Assembly (NCBI RefSeq): GCF_022179405.1
Contig: NZ_BPQT01000006.1
Span: 1 to 64,000, forward strand
Length of the DNA stretch: 64,000 bases
Reading direction: 5' to 3'
Source of the DNA: Methylobacterium marchantiae
GTDB taxonomy: Bacteria; Pseudomonadota; Alphaproteobacteria; Rhizobiales; Beijerinckiaceae
A model generated the notes under the pieces. It was not told where the DNA came from. It saw nothing but the letters and a program-made list of their open reading frames with translations, and made no database searches. Both the position numbers and the translations under genes were made by a program. Numbering within the stretch: the first letter of the stretch is position 1; the number at the start of each line of letters is the position of its first letter. Shown here piece after piece: positions 1 to 8,833 of this stretch.

Positions 1-234
1 GCGGGCTTCGTCGTGTCCGACCACCCGCATCGGCGGCAATCGAGAAACCGAACCGCCCCTCTCGACCGTCTCGCGGAAAGGGGAGGGGGCTCCACGAACC
101 TCATGCCCCGGATGGCCGGCCCACACATCACGGGCCGGACTCATAAGATGAGCGCCCGGGTCCTTGCCCGATCCCCCACCTGCCTTCGACGAGATGGAGA
201 ATCTTCCGGGCGGAGTAACAGTCGGTGCCCGAGG
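1..234. other. Left-edge stretch without a supportable gene
   Basis: The first 234 bases lie downstream of the Anbu peptidase gene, which is on the minus strand. I see no open frame here with recognisable protein character and no clear terminator hairpin. Open frames crossing it are antisense shadows of the neighbouring gene. Confidence 0.5.
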
Positions 235-984
235 CTATCGTGCGGCTGGGCCGTAGGGCGGCCGCGGGATGGCGCGGTGAGCCGCGCGCAGGGCCGCCGA
301 CCAGCGCTCGCGCAGATCGTGGAAATAGGATTCACCCGCCTCGATCCGGTGGCTGACCTCGAGATCGAGGGCGTTGCGCCGGGCGACCGCGATATCGATG
401 GGGAGTCCCACACCGAGGTTCGACCGCATCGTCGAATCCATCGAGACGAGGCTCACCTTCAAGGCGTCGTAGAGATCGGTCTCGAACTTCACCGCACGGT
501 CGAGGATGGGCTTGCCGTATTTGTGCTCGCCGATCTGCAGGAACGGCGCATCCGTGCTGCACTCGATGAAGTTGCCGGCGGAGTAGATCAGGAACAGCCG
601 CATGGGCTCGTTGCCGATCTGACCGCCGAACAGCAGCGAGATCGAGAACCGAAGGTTGGCCGCCTCGAACCCGGCCTTCTCGATGACGCGGACGCGGCGG
701 ATCGCCTTGCCGATGAGCTGGGCCGCCTGGAACATCGTCGTCGTCTCGGTAATCTTCAAAGGCGGCTCGCCATCCTCGCCGGACACTCCCTCAGCGAGGA
801 GGCTCAGCACCGATTGCGTCACGGAGAGATTGCCCGCCGATGCCAGCATCATCACGCGTTCGCCCGGAACGTTGAAGTGATGCAGCTTGCGATAGGTCGA
901 GATGTCGTCGAGTCCCGCATTGGTGCGGGTGTCGGCAACCATCACGAGCCCTTCCTCGACGAGGAGCCCGACGCAATAGGTCAT
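235..984 (-). CDS. Anbu-type proteasome-like peptidase
   Basis: This 249-residue protein resembles the bacterial ancestral beta-subunit peptidase (Anbu, COG3484), a proteasome-fold Ntn hydrolase that assembles into open rings. The sequence opens Met-Thr-Tyr-Cys-Val-Gly, so removal of Met would expose Thr2, the expected nucleophile. The segment around residues 17-35 (VADTRTNAGLDDIS) fits the conserved strand after the active site. It is the last gene of a minus-strand operon with transglutaminase, alpha-E and ATP-grasp genes, the standard Anbu context. The physiological substrate is unknown; a link to peptide synthesis or turnover by the neighbouring enzymes is inference. Confidence 0.9.
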   Translation of the reverse strand: MTYCVGLLVEEGLVMVADTRTNAGLDDISTYRKLHHFNVPGERVMMLASAGNLSVTQSVLSLLAEGVSGEDGEPPLKITETTTMFQAAQLIGKAIRRVRVIEKAGFEAANLRFSISLLFGGQIGNEPMRLFLIYSAGNFIECSTDAPFLQIGEHKYGKPILDRAVKFETDLYDALKVSLVSMDSTMRSNLGVGLPIDIAVARRNALDLEVSHRIEAGESYFHDLRERWSAALRAAHRAIPRPPYGPAAR

Positions 985-1041
985 GATACCGATACCCCTG
1001 ATGACCCGAGACTCTCAGGCCATTCTTAATGCTGTGACAGG

Positions 1042-1869
1042 CTAGACCTGGACAGTGGCCTGAGCCTGTTCGACGCGAAGCTTTACTTCGAGTGTTTCAG
1101 TCCCGCCACCCATCCGACTGCCTCTGATCGGGGCTGCACCTAAATAATCCAGCCCGATGGCGACGCGGATATGCGCCTCCGTCGTAGCGATACCATTGGC
1201 CGGGTCGAAACCGACCCATCCGAGACCGGGCACCAGAGCTTCCGCCCAGGCATGTCCCGATCCCTGGTCCTCCCCGCTCTCGGCATGGAAGAAATAGCCG
1301 GAGACGTAGCGAGCTGGAATTTCCAGGTGCCGCGCGGCGGCGATGAAAATATGGGCAAGGTCCTGGCAGACGCCCTTTCCCGCCGCGAAGGATTGTGCGG
1401 CGGTGGTGCTGGCGCTGGCCGGTCCCGGTTCGAACGCGATTGTGTCGAAGACGGCGGCGAGGAGACGGTGAAGGCAGGGGAGAACCGAGGAATCACCCTC
1501 GTCGACCACGCTCTTGGCGAAGAGCTGGAGTTCGCCGTTGGCCGTCGCGAGATCGGAATCGCGCAGGTAAAACACGTCGGGCAGACGTTCCACCGTGCCC
1601 CGGACGATGCCGTGCATCTCGTTGGTATCGACTTCGCCGGTCACCCGGATCGTCAGGGCATCGGCAGGCTCGTCGGCGGTGAACCAGTGGGTGACGTTGC
1701 CGAACCCGTCTTCGCGTTCGCTGATCCGCCCGTCCACCGACGGCTCGATCCGCCAGCGGCGGACATATTGACCGTCATGGTCGCGGGGCCGGAGTCGCAG
1801 GAGCTGGATCAGGCCGCGAGCCGGCTGCTCGTAGGTGTAATTGGTCTCGTGGAAGACGCGGATGCGCAT
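1042..1869 (-). CDS. Transglutaminase-like cysteine protease family protein
   Basis: This is a 275-residue protein of the bacterial transglutaminase-like family (COG1305). It has the N-terminal beta domain expected for the family (MRIRVFHETNYTY) followed by the catalytic domain. A Cys-His-Asp triad is visible at about C168 (GVCQDLAH), H206 (GHAWAEA) and D222 (FDPANG). I chose the ATG at 1869 because the family motif starts there; the frame stays open further upstream but that part overlaps the alpha-E gene and looks random. It lies between the alpha-E gene and the Anbu peptidase in the same operon. It probably cuts or crosslinks peptide substrates; which ones is unknown. Confidence 0.9.
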   Translation of the reverse strand: MRIRVFHETNYTYEQPARGLIQLLRLRPRDHDGQYVRRWRIEPSVDGRISEREDGFGNVTHWFTADEPADALTIRVTGEVDTNEMHGIVRGTVERLPDVFYLRDSDLATANGELQLFAKSVVDEGDSSVLPCLHRLLAAVFDTIAFEPGPASASTTAAQSFAAGKGVCQDLAHIFIAAARHLEIPARYVSGYFFHAESGEDQGSGHAWAEALVPGLGWVGFDPANGIATTEAHIRVAIGLDYLGAAPIRGSRMGGGTETLEVKLRVEQAQATVQV

Positions 1870-1921
1870 GGACGTCTCTTGTAGAGCTCGGGCTTCGCGG
1901 AGCCTGGGATTCGACGGGACC

Positions 1922-2866
1922 CTACACCAGATATTGTTCGATGACCGCCGCGCCGAGGCGATTGTTCTCGACGATGAAGGCCGTGACGAATTCGTGCAGA
2001 CCGGAGCGGAAGACCCGGTCGATATTCTCGCTCTCGAGGCGGGCGAGGGTGTTGCTCGCCAGCCGTTGGCTCGCCCCGCGCCGGCCATAGGCGTCGGCGA
2101 TGAGATCGAGGTGCTCCACCAGCATGCCGTAGCAATTGGTCAGCGAGCGCGGCATCTGCCGGTTGAGGATGAGCAGGTCGGCGACGAGCAACGGCTTGAC
2201 GCTCTCGCGATAGACCCAGTGATAAGCGTTGAAGGCAGAGACCTCGCGCAGGATCGTGGTCCACTGGAAATAGTCGAGGCTGCCGCCGACCTTCTCCGTG
2301 GCAGGCAGCAGGATGCGGTATTTCACGTCGAGGATGCGCGCCGTGTTGTCGGCCCGCTCGATCGCCGTACCCAGCCGGGTGAACCAATAGGCATCGTTGC
2401 GCAGCATGGTGCGATAGGCCGAGCCGTCGAAAGCCAGCGACACGCCCTTCACCCATTCGAGGAAGCGGCTGAACTCGTCGCGGTTGAGGTCCCGGCCCTC
2501 GTAGTTCCGCAATTCGAGCCAGGCCCCGTTGATGGCGTCCCACATCTCGGTGGTCAGCGCCGTGCGGACGGACCGCGCATTCTCGCGCGCGGTCTCGATG
2601 CAGGAGCGGATCGAGGAGGGGTTATGCGGCGAGAAGGCGAGGAAGTTGCACACCGTCGCTTCGTTGACGCTGTCGTAGAGTGGCTTGAACACCTCCGGAT
2701 CGCCCGCGGAGGCGAGCGCCGACGCCCATTCGTTGGTCTCGCCGCCGCCATAGCTCGATGGGAGGGCGGCGAGCCGATGGGCCGCATCGAGGATGCGGGC
2801 CACGAACTCGGCGCGCTCGGCGTAGCGCGAGAGCCAGTACAGATTGTCGGCGGTCCGGGACAGCAT
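1922..2866 (-). CDS. Alpha-E domain protein
   Basis: This 314-residue, largely helical protein matches the alpha-E family (COG2307/DUF403). The start MLSRTADNLYWLSRYAERAE is the recognisable family opening. No catalytic residues are known for the family. Its consistent neighbours are a circularly permuted ATP-grasp enzyme upstream and a transglutaminase downstream, as here, and the module is thought to make or modify a peptide. The gap to the transglutaminase start is about 50 bases, so the genes are probably cotranscribed. Confidence 0.9.
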   Translation of the reverse strand: MLSRTADNLYWLSRYAERAEFVARILDAAHRLAALPSSYGGGETNEWASALASAGDPEVFKPLYDSVNEATVCNFLAFSPHNPSSIRSCIETARENARSVRTALTTEMWDAINGAWLELRNYEGRDLNRDEFSRFLEWVKGVSLAFDGSAYRTMLRNDAYWFTRLGTAIERADNTARILDVKYRILLPATEKVGGSLDYFQWTTILREVSAFNAYHWVYRESVKPLLVADLLILNRQMPRSLTNCYGMLVEHLDLIADAYGRRGASQRLASNTLARLESENIDRVFRSGLHEFVTAFIVENNRLGAAVIEQYLV

Positions 2867-2946
2867 GGGCTTCCGTTAAGGCGATAGGCGAGAAAACGAT
2901 CCACCTCTTACCCGAGGCGGGCTCTGGCGGGGTGGCCGGCGCGGCG

Positions 2947-4386
2947 TCAGGCGTCGAGCACCCAGGTATCCTTGGTGCCGCCGCCCTGGCTCGAATTGAC
3001 CACAAGGGACCCTTCCTTCAGGGCCACGCGGGTCAATCCACCCGGAACGATTCTGATCTCGTCCGAACCGCATAGCACGAACGGCCGCAGGTCGACGTGG
3101 CGCGGCGCGACGCCCGAGGCGACGAAGGTCGGGCAGGTGGACAGGGCCAGCGTCGGCTGGGCGATGAAGCCGTCCGGCGAATGCCGCAGCTTGCGGCCGA
3201 AATCCTCGATCTCCCGCTTGGTGGCGTGGGGACCGACCAGCATGCCGTAGCCGCCCGAGCCGTTGACCTCCTTCACGACGAGGTCGGCGAGGTTGTCCAT
3301 CACGTAGGAGAAGGCTTCCTTCTCGCGGCAGCGATAGGTCGGCACGTTATGGAGGATCGGCTCCTGGCCGGTGAAGAACTTCACGATCTCCGGCATGTAG
3401 CTGTAGACGGCCTTGTCGTCGGCGATCCCGGTGCCGACGGCGTTGGCGAGGGTCACGGTCCCGCGCTCGTAGGCGTTCATCAGGCCGGGCACGCCGAGGA
3501 CGGAATCGGGGCGGAAGACGAGAGGGTCGAGGAAGTCGTCGTCGAGACGGCGATAGATCACGTCGACCCGGCGCGGGCCTTCCGTGGTGCGCATGTAGAC
3601 CACGTCGTCCTTGGTGAAGAGGTCCGAGGCCTCCACCAGATCGACGCCGAGCTTGTCGGCCAGGAACGAGTGCTCGTAGAAGGCCGAATTGTAGCGGCCC
3701 GGGGTGAGCAACACGACGGAGGGATCGCGGGTGGCCGTCTGCGGCGCGAGGCTGCGGAGGGTGGCGAGCAGCGAATCCGGATAATTCTCCACCGGCGCCA
3801 CGCGGTGCCGCGAGAACAGTTCGGGGAAGAGCCGCAGCATCACTTCGCGGTTCTCCAGCATGTAGGAGACGCCGGACGGGGTGCGGGCATTGTCCTCCAG
3901 CACGAAGAAGTCGTTCTCGCCGGTGCGGACGATATCGATGCCGGCGATGTGGACGTAGAGGTCGTGCGGGACTTTGAAGGCCCGCATCTCCATGCGGTAA
4001 TGCGGGTTGCGATAGACCAGATCGGCCGGGATGATCCCCGCCTTGATGCATTCCTGGGCGCCGTAGATGTCGCTGAGGAAGGCGTTGATCGCCGTCACGC
4101 GCTGTTTCAGGCCGCGTTCGAGGAAGCTCCATTCCGGCTTGGTGATCACCCGTGGAATGATGTCGAACGGGATCAGGCGTTCGGTGGATTCGTTGGCACC
4201 GTAGACGGCGAAGGTGATGCCGATGCGCCGGAAGAGCATCTCGGCCTGGCTGCGACGCGTGTTGAAGTGCTCGGGCGGCGTCGTCTCGAGCCAGGATTTC
4301 AGGCTGTCATAGGCTTCGCGAACCGCAGGGTCGCCCATGGCGGCCCCCGGTATCCCATTCATCTCGTCGAACGCAGCGAGCGCCAT
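2947..4386 (-). CDS. Circularly permuted ATP-grasp type 2 protein
   Basis: This 479-residue protein matches the circularly permuted ATP-grasp family (COG2308, once DUF404/407). Recognisable blocks are the N-terminal RRIGITFAVYG region, the FFVLEDNARTPSGVSYMLENR block in the middle and LVVKEVNGSGGYGMLVGP near residue 370, which fits an ATP-grasp nucleotide-binding loop. ATP-grasp enzymes join a carboxylate to an amine, so a peptide ligase activity is likely but unproven. It is the promoter-proximal gene of the Anbu operon. Confidence 0.92.
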   Translation of the reverse strand: MALAAFDEMNGIPGAAMGDPAVREAYDSLKSWLETTPPEHFNTRRSQAEMLFRRIGITFAVYGANESTERLIPFDIIPRVITKPEWSFLERGLKQRVTAINAFLSDIYGAQECIKAGIIPADLVYRNPHYRMEMRAFKVPHDLYVHIAGIDIVRTGENDFFVLEDNARTPSGVSYMLENREVMLRLFPELFSRHRVAPVENYPDSLLATLRSLAPQTATRDPSVVLLTPGRYNSAFYEHSFLADKLGVDLVEASDLFTKDDVVYMRTTEGPRRVDVIYRRLDDDFLDPLVFRPDSVLGVPGLMNAYERGTVTLANAVGTGIADDKAVYSYMPEIVKFFTGQEPILHNVPTYRCREKEAFSYVMDNLADLVVKEVNGSGGYGMLVGPHATKREIEDFGRKLRHSPDGFIAQPTLALSTCPTFVASGVAPRHVDLRPFVLCGSDEIRIVPGGLTRVALKEGSLVVNSSQGGGTKDTWVLDA

Positions 4387-4524
4387 TCGCGCCTCCCCTT
4401 TTATCCCGGCATCTTCGCAAGAGGCGCGCCACCGGGACGATGTGCGCTTCGCAGCAGGCCGACGTTTCCTCCGGACGACCTCGAACCGAAGGTCCAGGAT
4501 CGTCCGATCGTCAGAGTAGCACGT

Positions 4525-5244
4525 TCAGATCAGCTTCAACCCCTTGAGGCTCGCATGTCCATCGCGACCGAGAACAATGTGATCGTGGACGACGATACCG
4601 AGCGGCTCGAGCACGGCGACGATATTCCGCGTCATCCGGATATCGGCCGCCGAGGGCGTCGGATCGCCCGAGGGGTGGTTATGGGCGAGGATGATGGCGG
4701 TGGCCGAGAGTTCCAGCGCCCGGCGCGCCACCTCGCGCGGATAGACCGGCGTGTGATCGACGGTGCCGCGGCCCTGGACCTCGTCGGCGATGAGGTGGTT
4801 GCGCTTGTCGAGGAACAGCACCCGGAACTGCTCGCGGGCCGAGAAGGCCATGGTCGCCCGGCAATAGTCCAGGAGGGCCGCCCATGACGAGAGCAGGGGG
4901 CGGGCCGCGATGGCACCGCGGGCAAGGCGATGGCCCGCCGCCTCCACCAGCTTGAGATCGGCGATGACGCCCTGGCTGACGCCCTCGACCTCCGCCAGCC
5001 GGTTCGGCTCCGCGCTCACCACCTCGGCGAAGCTGCCGAACCGGCGGATCAGGGCTTTCGCCAGGGGTTTCACGTCCCGTCGTGGGATCGCGCGGAAGAG
5101 GACGAGTTCGAGGAGTTCGTAATCGGGCAGGGCATCGGCGCCGGCCTGCGCGAAGCGGGCCCGCAGCCGGTCGCGATGGCCGAGATAGTGCGGCGCCTCC
5201 GCCGTCGCCTCGTTGAGCGGTGGTTCGATGGGGAGGCGCGGCAT
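4525..5244 (-). CDS. radC: RadC family (JAB-domain) protein
   Basis: This 239-residue protein has the RadC layout: an N-terminal helix-hairpin-helix-like region ([17 protein letters not shown]) and a C-terminal JAB/MPN metal-binding domain. The metal motif is visible as [18 protein letters not shown], with two His and a downstream Asp, and an upstream Glu lies in the preceding strand. Although named for DNA repair, a role for RadC in repair is weakly supported; the JAB fold suggests a metal-dependent hydrolase. It is followed on the same strand by no close partner; map lies 25 bases upstream in transcription order. Confidence 0.92.
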   Translation of the reverse strand: MPRLPIEPPLNEATAEAPHYLGHRDRLRARFAQAGADALPDYELLELVLFRAIPRRDVKPLAKALIRRFGSFAEVVSAEPNRLAEVEGVSQGVIADLKLVEAAGHRLARGAIAARPLLSSWAALLDYCRATMAFSAREQFRVLFLDKRNHLIADEVQGRGTVDHTPVYPREVARRALELSATAIILAHNHPSGDPTPSAADIRMTRNIVAVLEPLGIVVHDHIVLGRDGHASLKGLKLI

Positions 5245-5269
5245 CGTCTTGCCTCCGGATCACGCGGGC

Positions 5270-6100
5270 TCAGGCGGACGGATCGATCGGCTGATGCAAC
5301 CCTTTGGGCGAGAAGGTGAAGACCTCCACCCCCGTCTCGGTCACCGCCACCGTGTGCTCGAACTGCGCCGATAGCGAGCGGTCCCGCGTCACCGCCGTCC
5401 AGCCGTCCGAGAGCACCTTCACCGCCGGGCGGCCGAGATTGATCATCGGCTCCACCGTGAAGAACTGTCCGGGCTGGAAGGCCACGTCGTAGCTCGGCTC
5501 GACATAGTGCAGGATGGTCGGGGCGTCGTGGTAGATCCGGCCGAGGCCGTGTCCGCAGAAGTCGCGCACCACCGAGCAGCGCTCTGATTCGGCATAGGCC
5601 TGGATCGCGCGGCCGATATCCGTCGTCGAGCCCCCCGGCTTGATCGCCGCGATGCCGCGCATGAGGCATTCGTGGGTGATCTCGCACAGGCGAGCCGCCT
5701 TGCGCGGCACCTCGCCGACATAGGCCATGCGGCTGGAATCGCCGTGCCAGCCGTCGACGATCAGGCAGATGTCGAGATTGACGATGTCGCCCTCGCGCAG
5801 GGGCTTGTCGTTGGGGATGCCGTGGCAGACCACGTGGTTGATCGACGTGCAGATCGATTTCGGATAGCCGCGATAGAGCAGCGACGCCGGGTAGGCGCCG
5901 TTGTCCATGGCGAATTCGTAGGCGAGGCGGTCCAGCGCCTCGGTGGTCACGCCGGGGGCGGTGGCCTCCATCAGCACGTCCAGGGCTTCCGCCGTCAGCC
6001 GCCCGGCCTTGCGCATGCCCTCGAACCCTTCGGGGCCATGGATCGGCGGCCGAGGCGCACGGCGTCCGCTCTCGGCGACAGCCTGTTCGTTCTGGGTCAT
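5270..6100 (-). CDS. map: Type I methionine aminopeptidase
   Basis: This 276-residue cytosolic metalloenzyme removes the initiator methionine from nascent proteins. The pita-bread fold residues are visible: HVVCHGIPND, the two metal Asp in the DICLIVDGWHGDSSR block, the metal His in CGHGLGRIYHDAP, and a Glu in FTVEPMIN. The N-terminal 35 residues (about MTQNEQAVAESGRRAPRPP) are a short extension compared with the E. coli enzyme. radC follows 25 bases downstream, so the two may be cotranscribed. Confidence 0.95.
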   Translation of the reverse strand: MTQNEQAVAESGRRAPRPPIHGPEGFEGMRKAGRLTAEALDVLMEATAPGVTTEALDRLAYEFAMDNGAYPASLLYRGYPKSICTSINHVVCHGIPNDKPLREGDIVNLDICLIVDGWHGDSSRMAYVGEVPRKAARLCEITHECLMRGIAAIKPGGSTTDIGRAIQAYAESERCSVVRDFCGHGLGRIYHDAPTILHYVEPSYDVAFQPGQFFTVEPMINLGRPAVKVLSDGWTAVTRDRSLSAQFEHTVAVTETGVEVFTFSPKGLHQPIDPSA

Positions 6101-6252
6101 GACGGGTGTGGTTTCGTAAAAGCGGCGGCGAGAATGCCCTATCTACGGTGACGCGCGGAAGAGGCCAACCCTCGACGATGCAAGGCTGGCCGTCCGCGGC
6201 GGTTTTCCGGCCTCGGCTAGGCTCTCGGCCTTCGCTGCCCGACGCCCGGATG

Positions 6253-6588
6253 TCAGCGGGCGCCGCGGTCCAGCCACTCGACGAGGTTTCGCAGATAGCC
6301 GTCGATGTTGGCGGCGCCGATCGGGTTCTGGCTGTGAACGGACCACGTGAAGCCGTTCAGGCTCAGGCCGTTGTCGAGGACGAAGCCGCCGAGCCAATGC
6401 GCGAAGTCCGCGCCCGTCGCCAGGGGCTTTCCATCATCGTCCGCACCGAGATCGTGGTCGAAGGAGACGAAAGCGGGCATTCCCCGCAGCAGGACGACGG
6501 CCTGCGCGGCTTCCAGCGAGCGCACGACGTCCCAGTCGCCCTCGGAAGGCGGGTCGCGCTCGTCGTCGAGGAAGAGGCGGTAGCTCAC
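6253..6588 (-). CDS. Stand-alone receiver-like (cyclic-phosphate processing REC) protein
   Basis: This is a small protein of 111 residues when started at the GTG at 6588, which has a GAGG ribosome-binding site about seven bases upstream; the frame also extends to an ATG at 6621. The sequence YRLFLDDERDPP, SFDHDLG and the ending INIDGYLRNL-like helix match the cyclic-phosphate processing receiver domain family, a REC-like fold with an acidic pocket. There is no output domain. Comparative work on this family proposed a role in processing RNA ends or small cyclic phosphates; the function here is not shown. Confidence 0.75.
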   Translation of the reverse strand: MSYRLFLDDERDPPSEGDWDVVRSLEAAQAVVLLRGMPAFVSFDHDLGADDDGKPLATGADFAHWLGGFVLDNGLSLNGFTWSVHSQNPIGAANIDGYLRNLVEWLDRGAR

Positions 6589-7030
6589 AGCAGGACCTCG
6601 CTGTGGTCGAGTGTACACCAACGCACCAAACCGGCCCAGGGTCGGCGAGGGGATTCCAACGTCTAGGAAGGGGGAAGGCCGGCTACCTCGAAAGAGGCAA
6701 TTGACGGCTTCTGCCGCGGGTGGCCTGTTCGACAGGTCGCTTCATTTGCCCGCCTCAACCGGCAACGGGGTGACGGCGGGTCGGGCGGCTCCACCCGGTC
6801 GCCCGACCCGCTTCGCATCGCAGCGGCTATACGGGGCGAAGAACCGAACCATCCGGCCGTTGCCGGCGAGAATGTCAGGCGAGTGCGCGCACGAGGATTG
6901 CGGGATCCTCGGCGCTAGGCTTATCGTCGGTGCTAGGCTTGGCGCCATCGAGCGGGTAGAGAATGCCCCCGACGGATCAATGGTGCCCGGGCGGGGTTCG
7001 ACGCCGACGGGCCGGAGGCAGGATCGGGCG
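6589..7030. other. Divergent intergenic region
   Basis: This 442-base gap separates a minus-strand and a plus-strand gene and must hold the promoters of both. I see no convincing protein frame or RNA gene. It contains an imperfect direct repeat at 6909-6940, listed separately. Confidence 0.5.
6909..6940. repeat. Tandem 14-base direct repeat
   Basis: TCGGCGCTAGGCTT at 6909-6922 is followed by TCGGTGCTAGGCTT at 6927-6940, 13 of 14 bases identical with an 18-base period. It sits about 90 bases upstream of the zinc-ribbon gene. It could be a regulator site or chance. Confidence 0.45.
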
Positions 7031-7285
7031 ATGGCTGACAAGGCGGTGCCGCACTTCCACAACGATCTCGGAGTCGCCGTGATCCATGTGGGCTCGAAGG
7101 AGTTCATGTGCATCGGCGCCAAGCCGCCCTTCGATCACCCGCACGTCTTCCTCGACATGGGGACCGACGACGAGATCATCTGCCAGTATTGCTCGACGCT
7201 CTACCGCTATCGGCCGAGCCTGAAGGCCGGTACCGCCGATCCGGCGGCTTGCGTCTGGGACGATCACGGCGCCAAGGCCGCCTGA
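7031..7285 (+). CDS. Small CHCC zinc-ribbon protein
   Basis: This 84-residue protein belongs to the zinc-finger CHCC family (PF10276), related to the mitochondrial complex I subunit NDUFS6. Ligands are visible at about C27, H36 or H38, C51 and C54 (IICQYCSTLYRY). In alphaproteobacteria the homologue is a small accessory subunit of NADH dehydrogenase, so that is the most likely role. I chose the ATG at 7031 (MADKAVPHF), preceded by GGAGG-like sequence about fifteen bases upstream; the longer frame back to 6611 lacks family resemblance. Confidence 0.85.
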   Translation: MADKAVPHFHNDLGVAVIHVGSKEFMCIGAKPPFDHPHVFLDMGTDDEIICQYCSTLYRYRPSLKAGTADPAACVWDDHGAKAA

Positions 7286-7302
7286 TTGCTTAAGCGCCCC
7301 CG

Positions 7303-8532
7303 GTGACATCCGGCTTCCTCGGCCCCAGAGCATCGCACGCGACGCCCGGAATCGGCTCCGGATTGAGCGTCGCCATCGTCGGCGCCGGGATCGGCGGCCT
7401 GACCGCCGCTCTCGCCCTCGATGCCGCCGGGCATCGCGTGACGCTGATCGAGCGGCGCACCGGCTTCAGCGAGGTCGGTGCCGGGCTGCAGCTCTCCCCC
7501 AATGCCAGCCGCGTGCTCATCGCCCTCGGCCTCGGGCCCGCTTTGCGCCGGGCAGCGAGCGAACCACCGAGGGTCGTGGTCCGCGCCCTCGCGACGGCGC
7601 GCGAGATCGGCGGCGTCGAGCTTGGCGCGGACCTGCGCGGCCGCCACGGCGCGCCTTACTATGTCATCCACCGGGCCGATCTGCAGACGCTGCTGCTCGA
7701 TGCCGTGCGCGGCCGGCCGGGAATCCGCCTGCTGATGGGCCGGGACGTGAAGGGCCTCACCGAGACGAAGACCTCCGTGGAGCTGACGCTGGAGAGCGGC
7801 CAGGGCTCGAAATCCGACAGCCTCTCCGTCGACCTTGTGGTCGGCGCCGACGGCGTCCGTTCCACCCTGCGCGGACATTTCGACGGCAGGCCGCTGAAAT
7901 CCTGCGGCGAGGCCGCCTGGCGGGCGACGATCCCGCGTGACGCCGCCCCGCCGGAACTGCAGGGCGACGAGACCGGCCTCTGGCTCGGCCGGCGCCGGCA
8001 CGTGGTGCATTACCCGATCCAGGGCGGCCAGAGCATCAACATCGTCGCCGTGGTGCCGGAGCGTCTCGGCAGCGAGGATTGGGGCCAGCTCGGCGAGCCG
8101 GCCGTCCTGCGCGCGCAATTCGCCGATGCGGCACCGATCCTGGCCGGATTGCTGTCCGTGCCGGATTCCTGGCTGGTCTGGTCCCTGGTCGACCGGCCCA
8201 CCGCCCGGCCCATGGCACGGGGCCGGGTCGCGCTCGTCGGGGACGCGGCCCATCCGGTCCTGCCGTTCCTGGCGCAGGGGGCGGCGCTGGCCATCGAGGA
8301 TGCGGCCGTGCTCGCCCTGACGCTGAGGGCCGACGACGTGCCGGCTTCGCTCGCCGCCTATGCCGGCACGCGCGCCTCGCGCACCAGGCGCGTGCAATCG
8401 GCGGCGCGCGGCAACGGCCGGACCTACCATGCCGGAAAGCTGATCGGTTTCGCCCGCAACGCGGTGATGCGCCGCCTCGGCCCCTCCGGAATGGGCCGGC
8501 GCTACGACTGGCTCTACGGCTGGGCGCCGTGA
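7303..8532 (+). CDS. FAD-dependent monooxygenase (UbiH/salicylate hydroxylase-like)
   Basis: This 409-residue flavoprotein of the class A hydroxylase group starts with a GTG at 7303. It shows the dinucleotide-binding GAGIGGLTAALALD motif near residue 27, a DG-type motif (GADGVRSTLR) in the middle and the second FAD motif GDAAHPVLPFLAQGAALAIEDA near residue 315. Such enzymes hydroxylate aromatic rings with NAD(P)H and oxygen; the substrate cannot be read from sequence. It lies 17 bases after the zinc-ribbon gene and may be cotranscribed with it. Confidence 0.85.
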   Translation: MTSGFLGPRASHATPGIGSGLSVAIVGAGIGGLTAALALDAAGHRVTLIERRTGFSEVGAGLQLSPNASRVLIALGLGPALRRAASEPPRVVVRALATAREIGGVELGADLRGRHGAPYYVIHRADLQTLLLDAVRGRPGIRLLMGRDVKGLTETKTSVELTLESGQGSKSDSLSVDLVVGADGVRSTLRGHFDGRPLKSCGEAAWRATIPRDAAPPELQGDETGLWLGRRRHVVHYPIQGGQSINIVAVVPERLGSEDWGQLGEPAVLRAQFADAAPILAGLLSVPDSWLVWSLVDRPTARPMARGRVALVGDAAHPVLPFLAQGAALAIEDAAVLALTLRADDVPASLAAYAGTRASRTRRVQSAARGNGRTYHAGKLIGFARNAVMRRLGPSGMGRRYDWLYGWAP

Positions 8533-8598
8533 TCCCGGGTGCCGTAATCCGAATACCTTGATCTCACGCCCCGCCCTCGCTACCGCTGATCGCGCAAT

Positions 8599-8685
8599 GC
8601 GGACGTGGCGAAACCGGTAGACGCACGAGACTTAAAATCTTGCGGCTGAAAGGCTGTGCGGGTTCGAGTCCCGCCGTCCGCACCA
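8599..8685 (+). tRNA. tRNA-Leu (anticodon UAA)
   Basis: The 87-base sequence folds as a class II tRNA. The acceptor arms GCGGACG (8599-8605) and CGTCCGC (8675-8681) pair fully, the anticodon stem CGAGA/TCTTG flanks loop CTTAAAA with anticodon TAA at 8633-8635, a long variable arm follows, and the T arm contains GGTTCGAGTC. The CCA end is encoded at 8683-8685. It lies alone between the monooxygenase gene and edd. Confidence 0.96.
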
Positions 8686-8833
8686 TCGCCCCGACGATCC
8701 GCGATGGCCTGAAACGTGCTGAGCCGGATCGGTCATTGACCGTCTCGCCCGCGGACCGATCTATCGCTGGCGAGACGAGCTCTCTACGTTCCTGACAGCA
8801 GGCGCTTCGCACGCAGCGAGGGAAGGATCTGCC

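Noticed and set aside
3097-4887. Long plus-strand open frame antisense to the ATP-grasp and radC genes
   Set aside because: It reflects high third-position GC of the real genes; the protein is Arg/Asp/Val-rich with no family resemblance.
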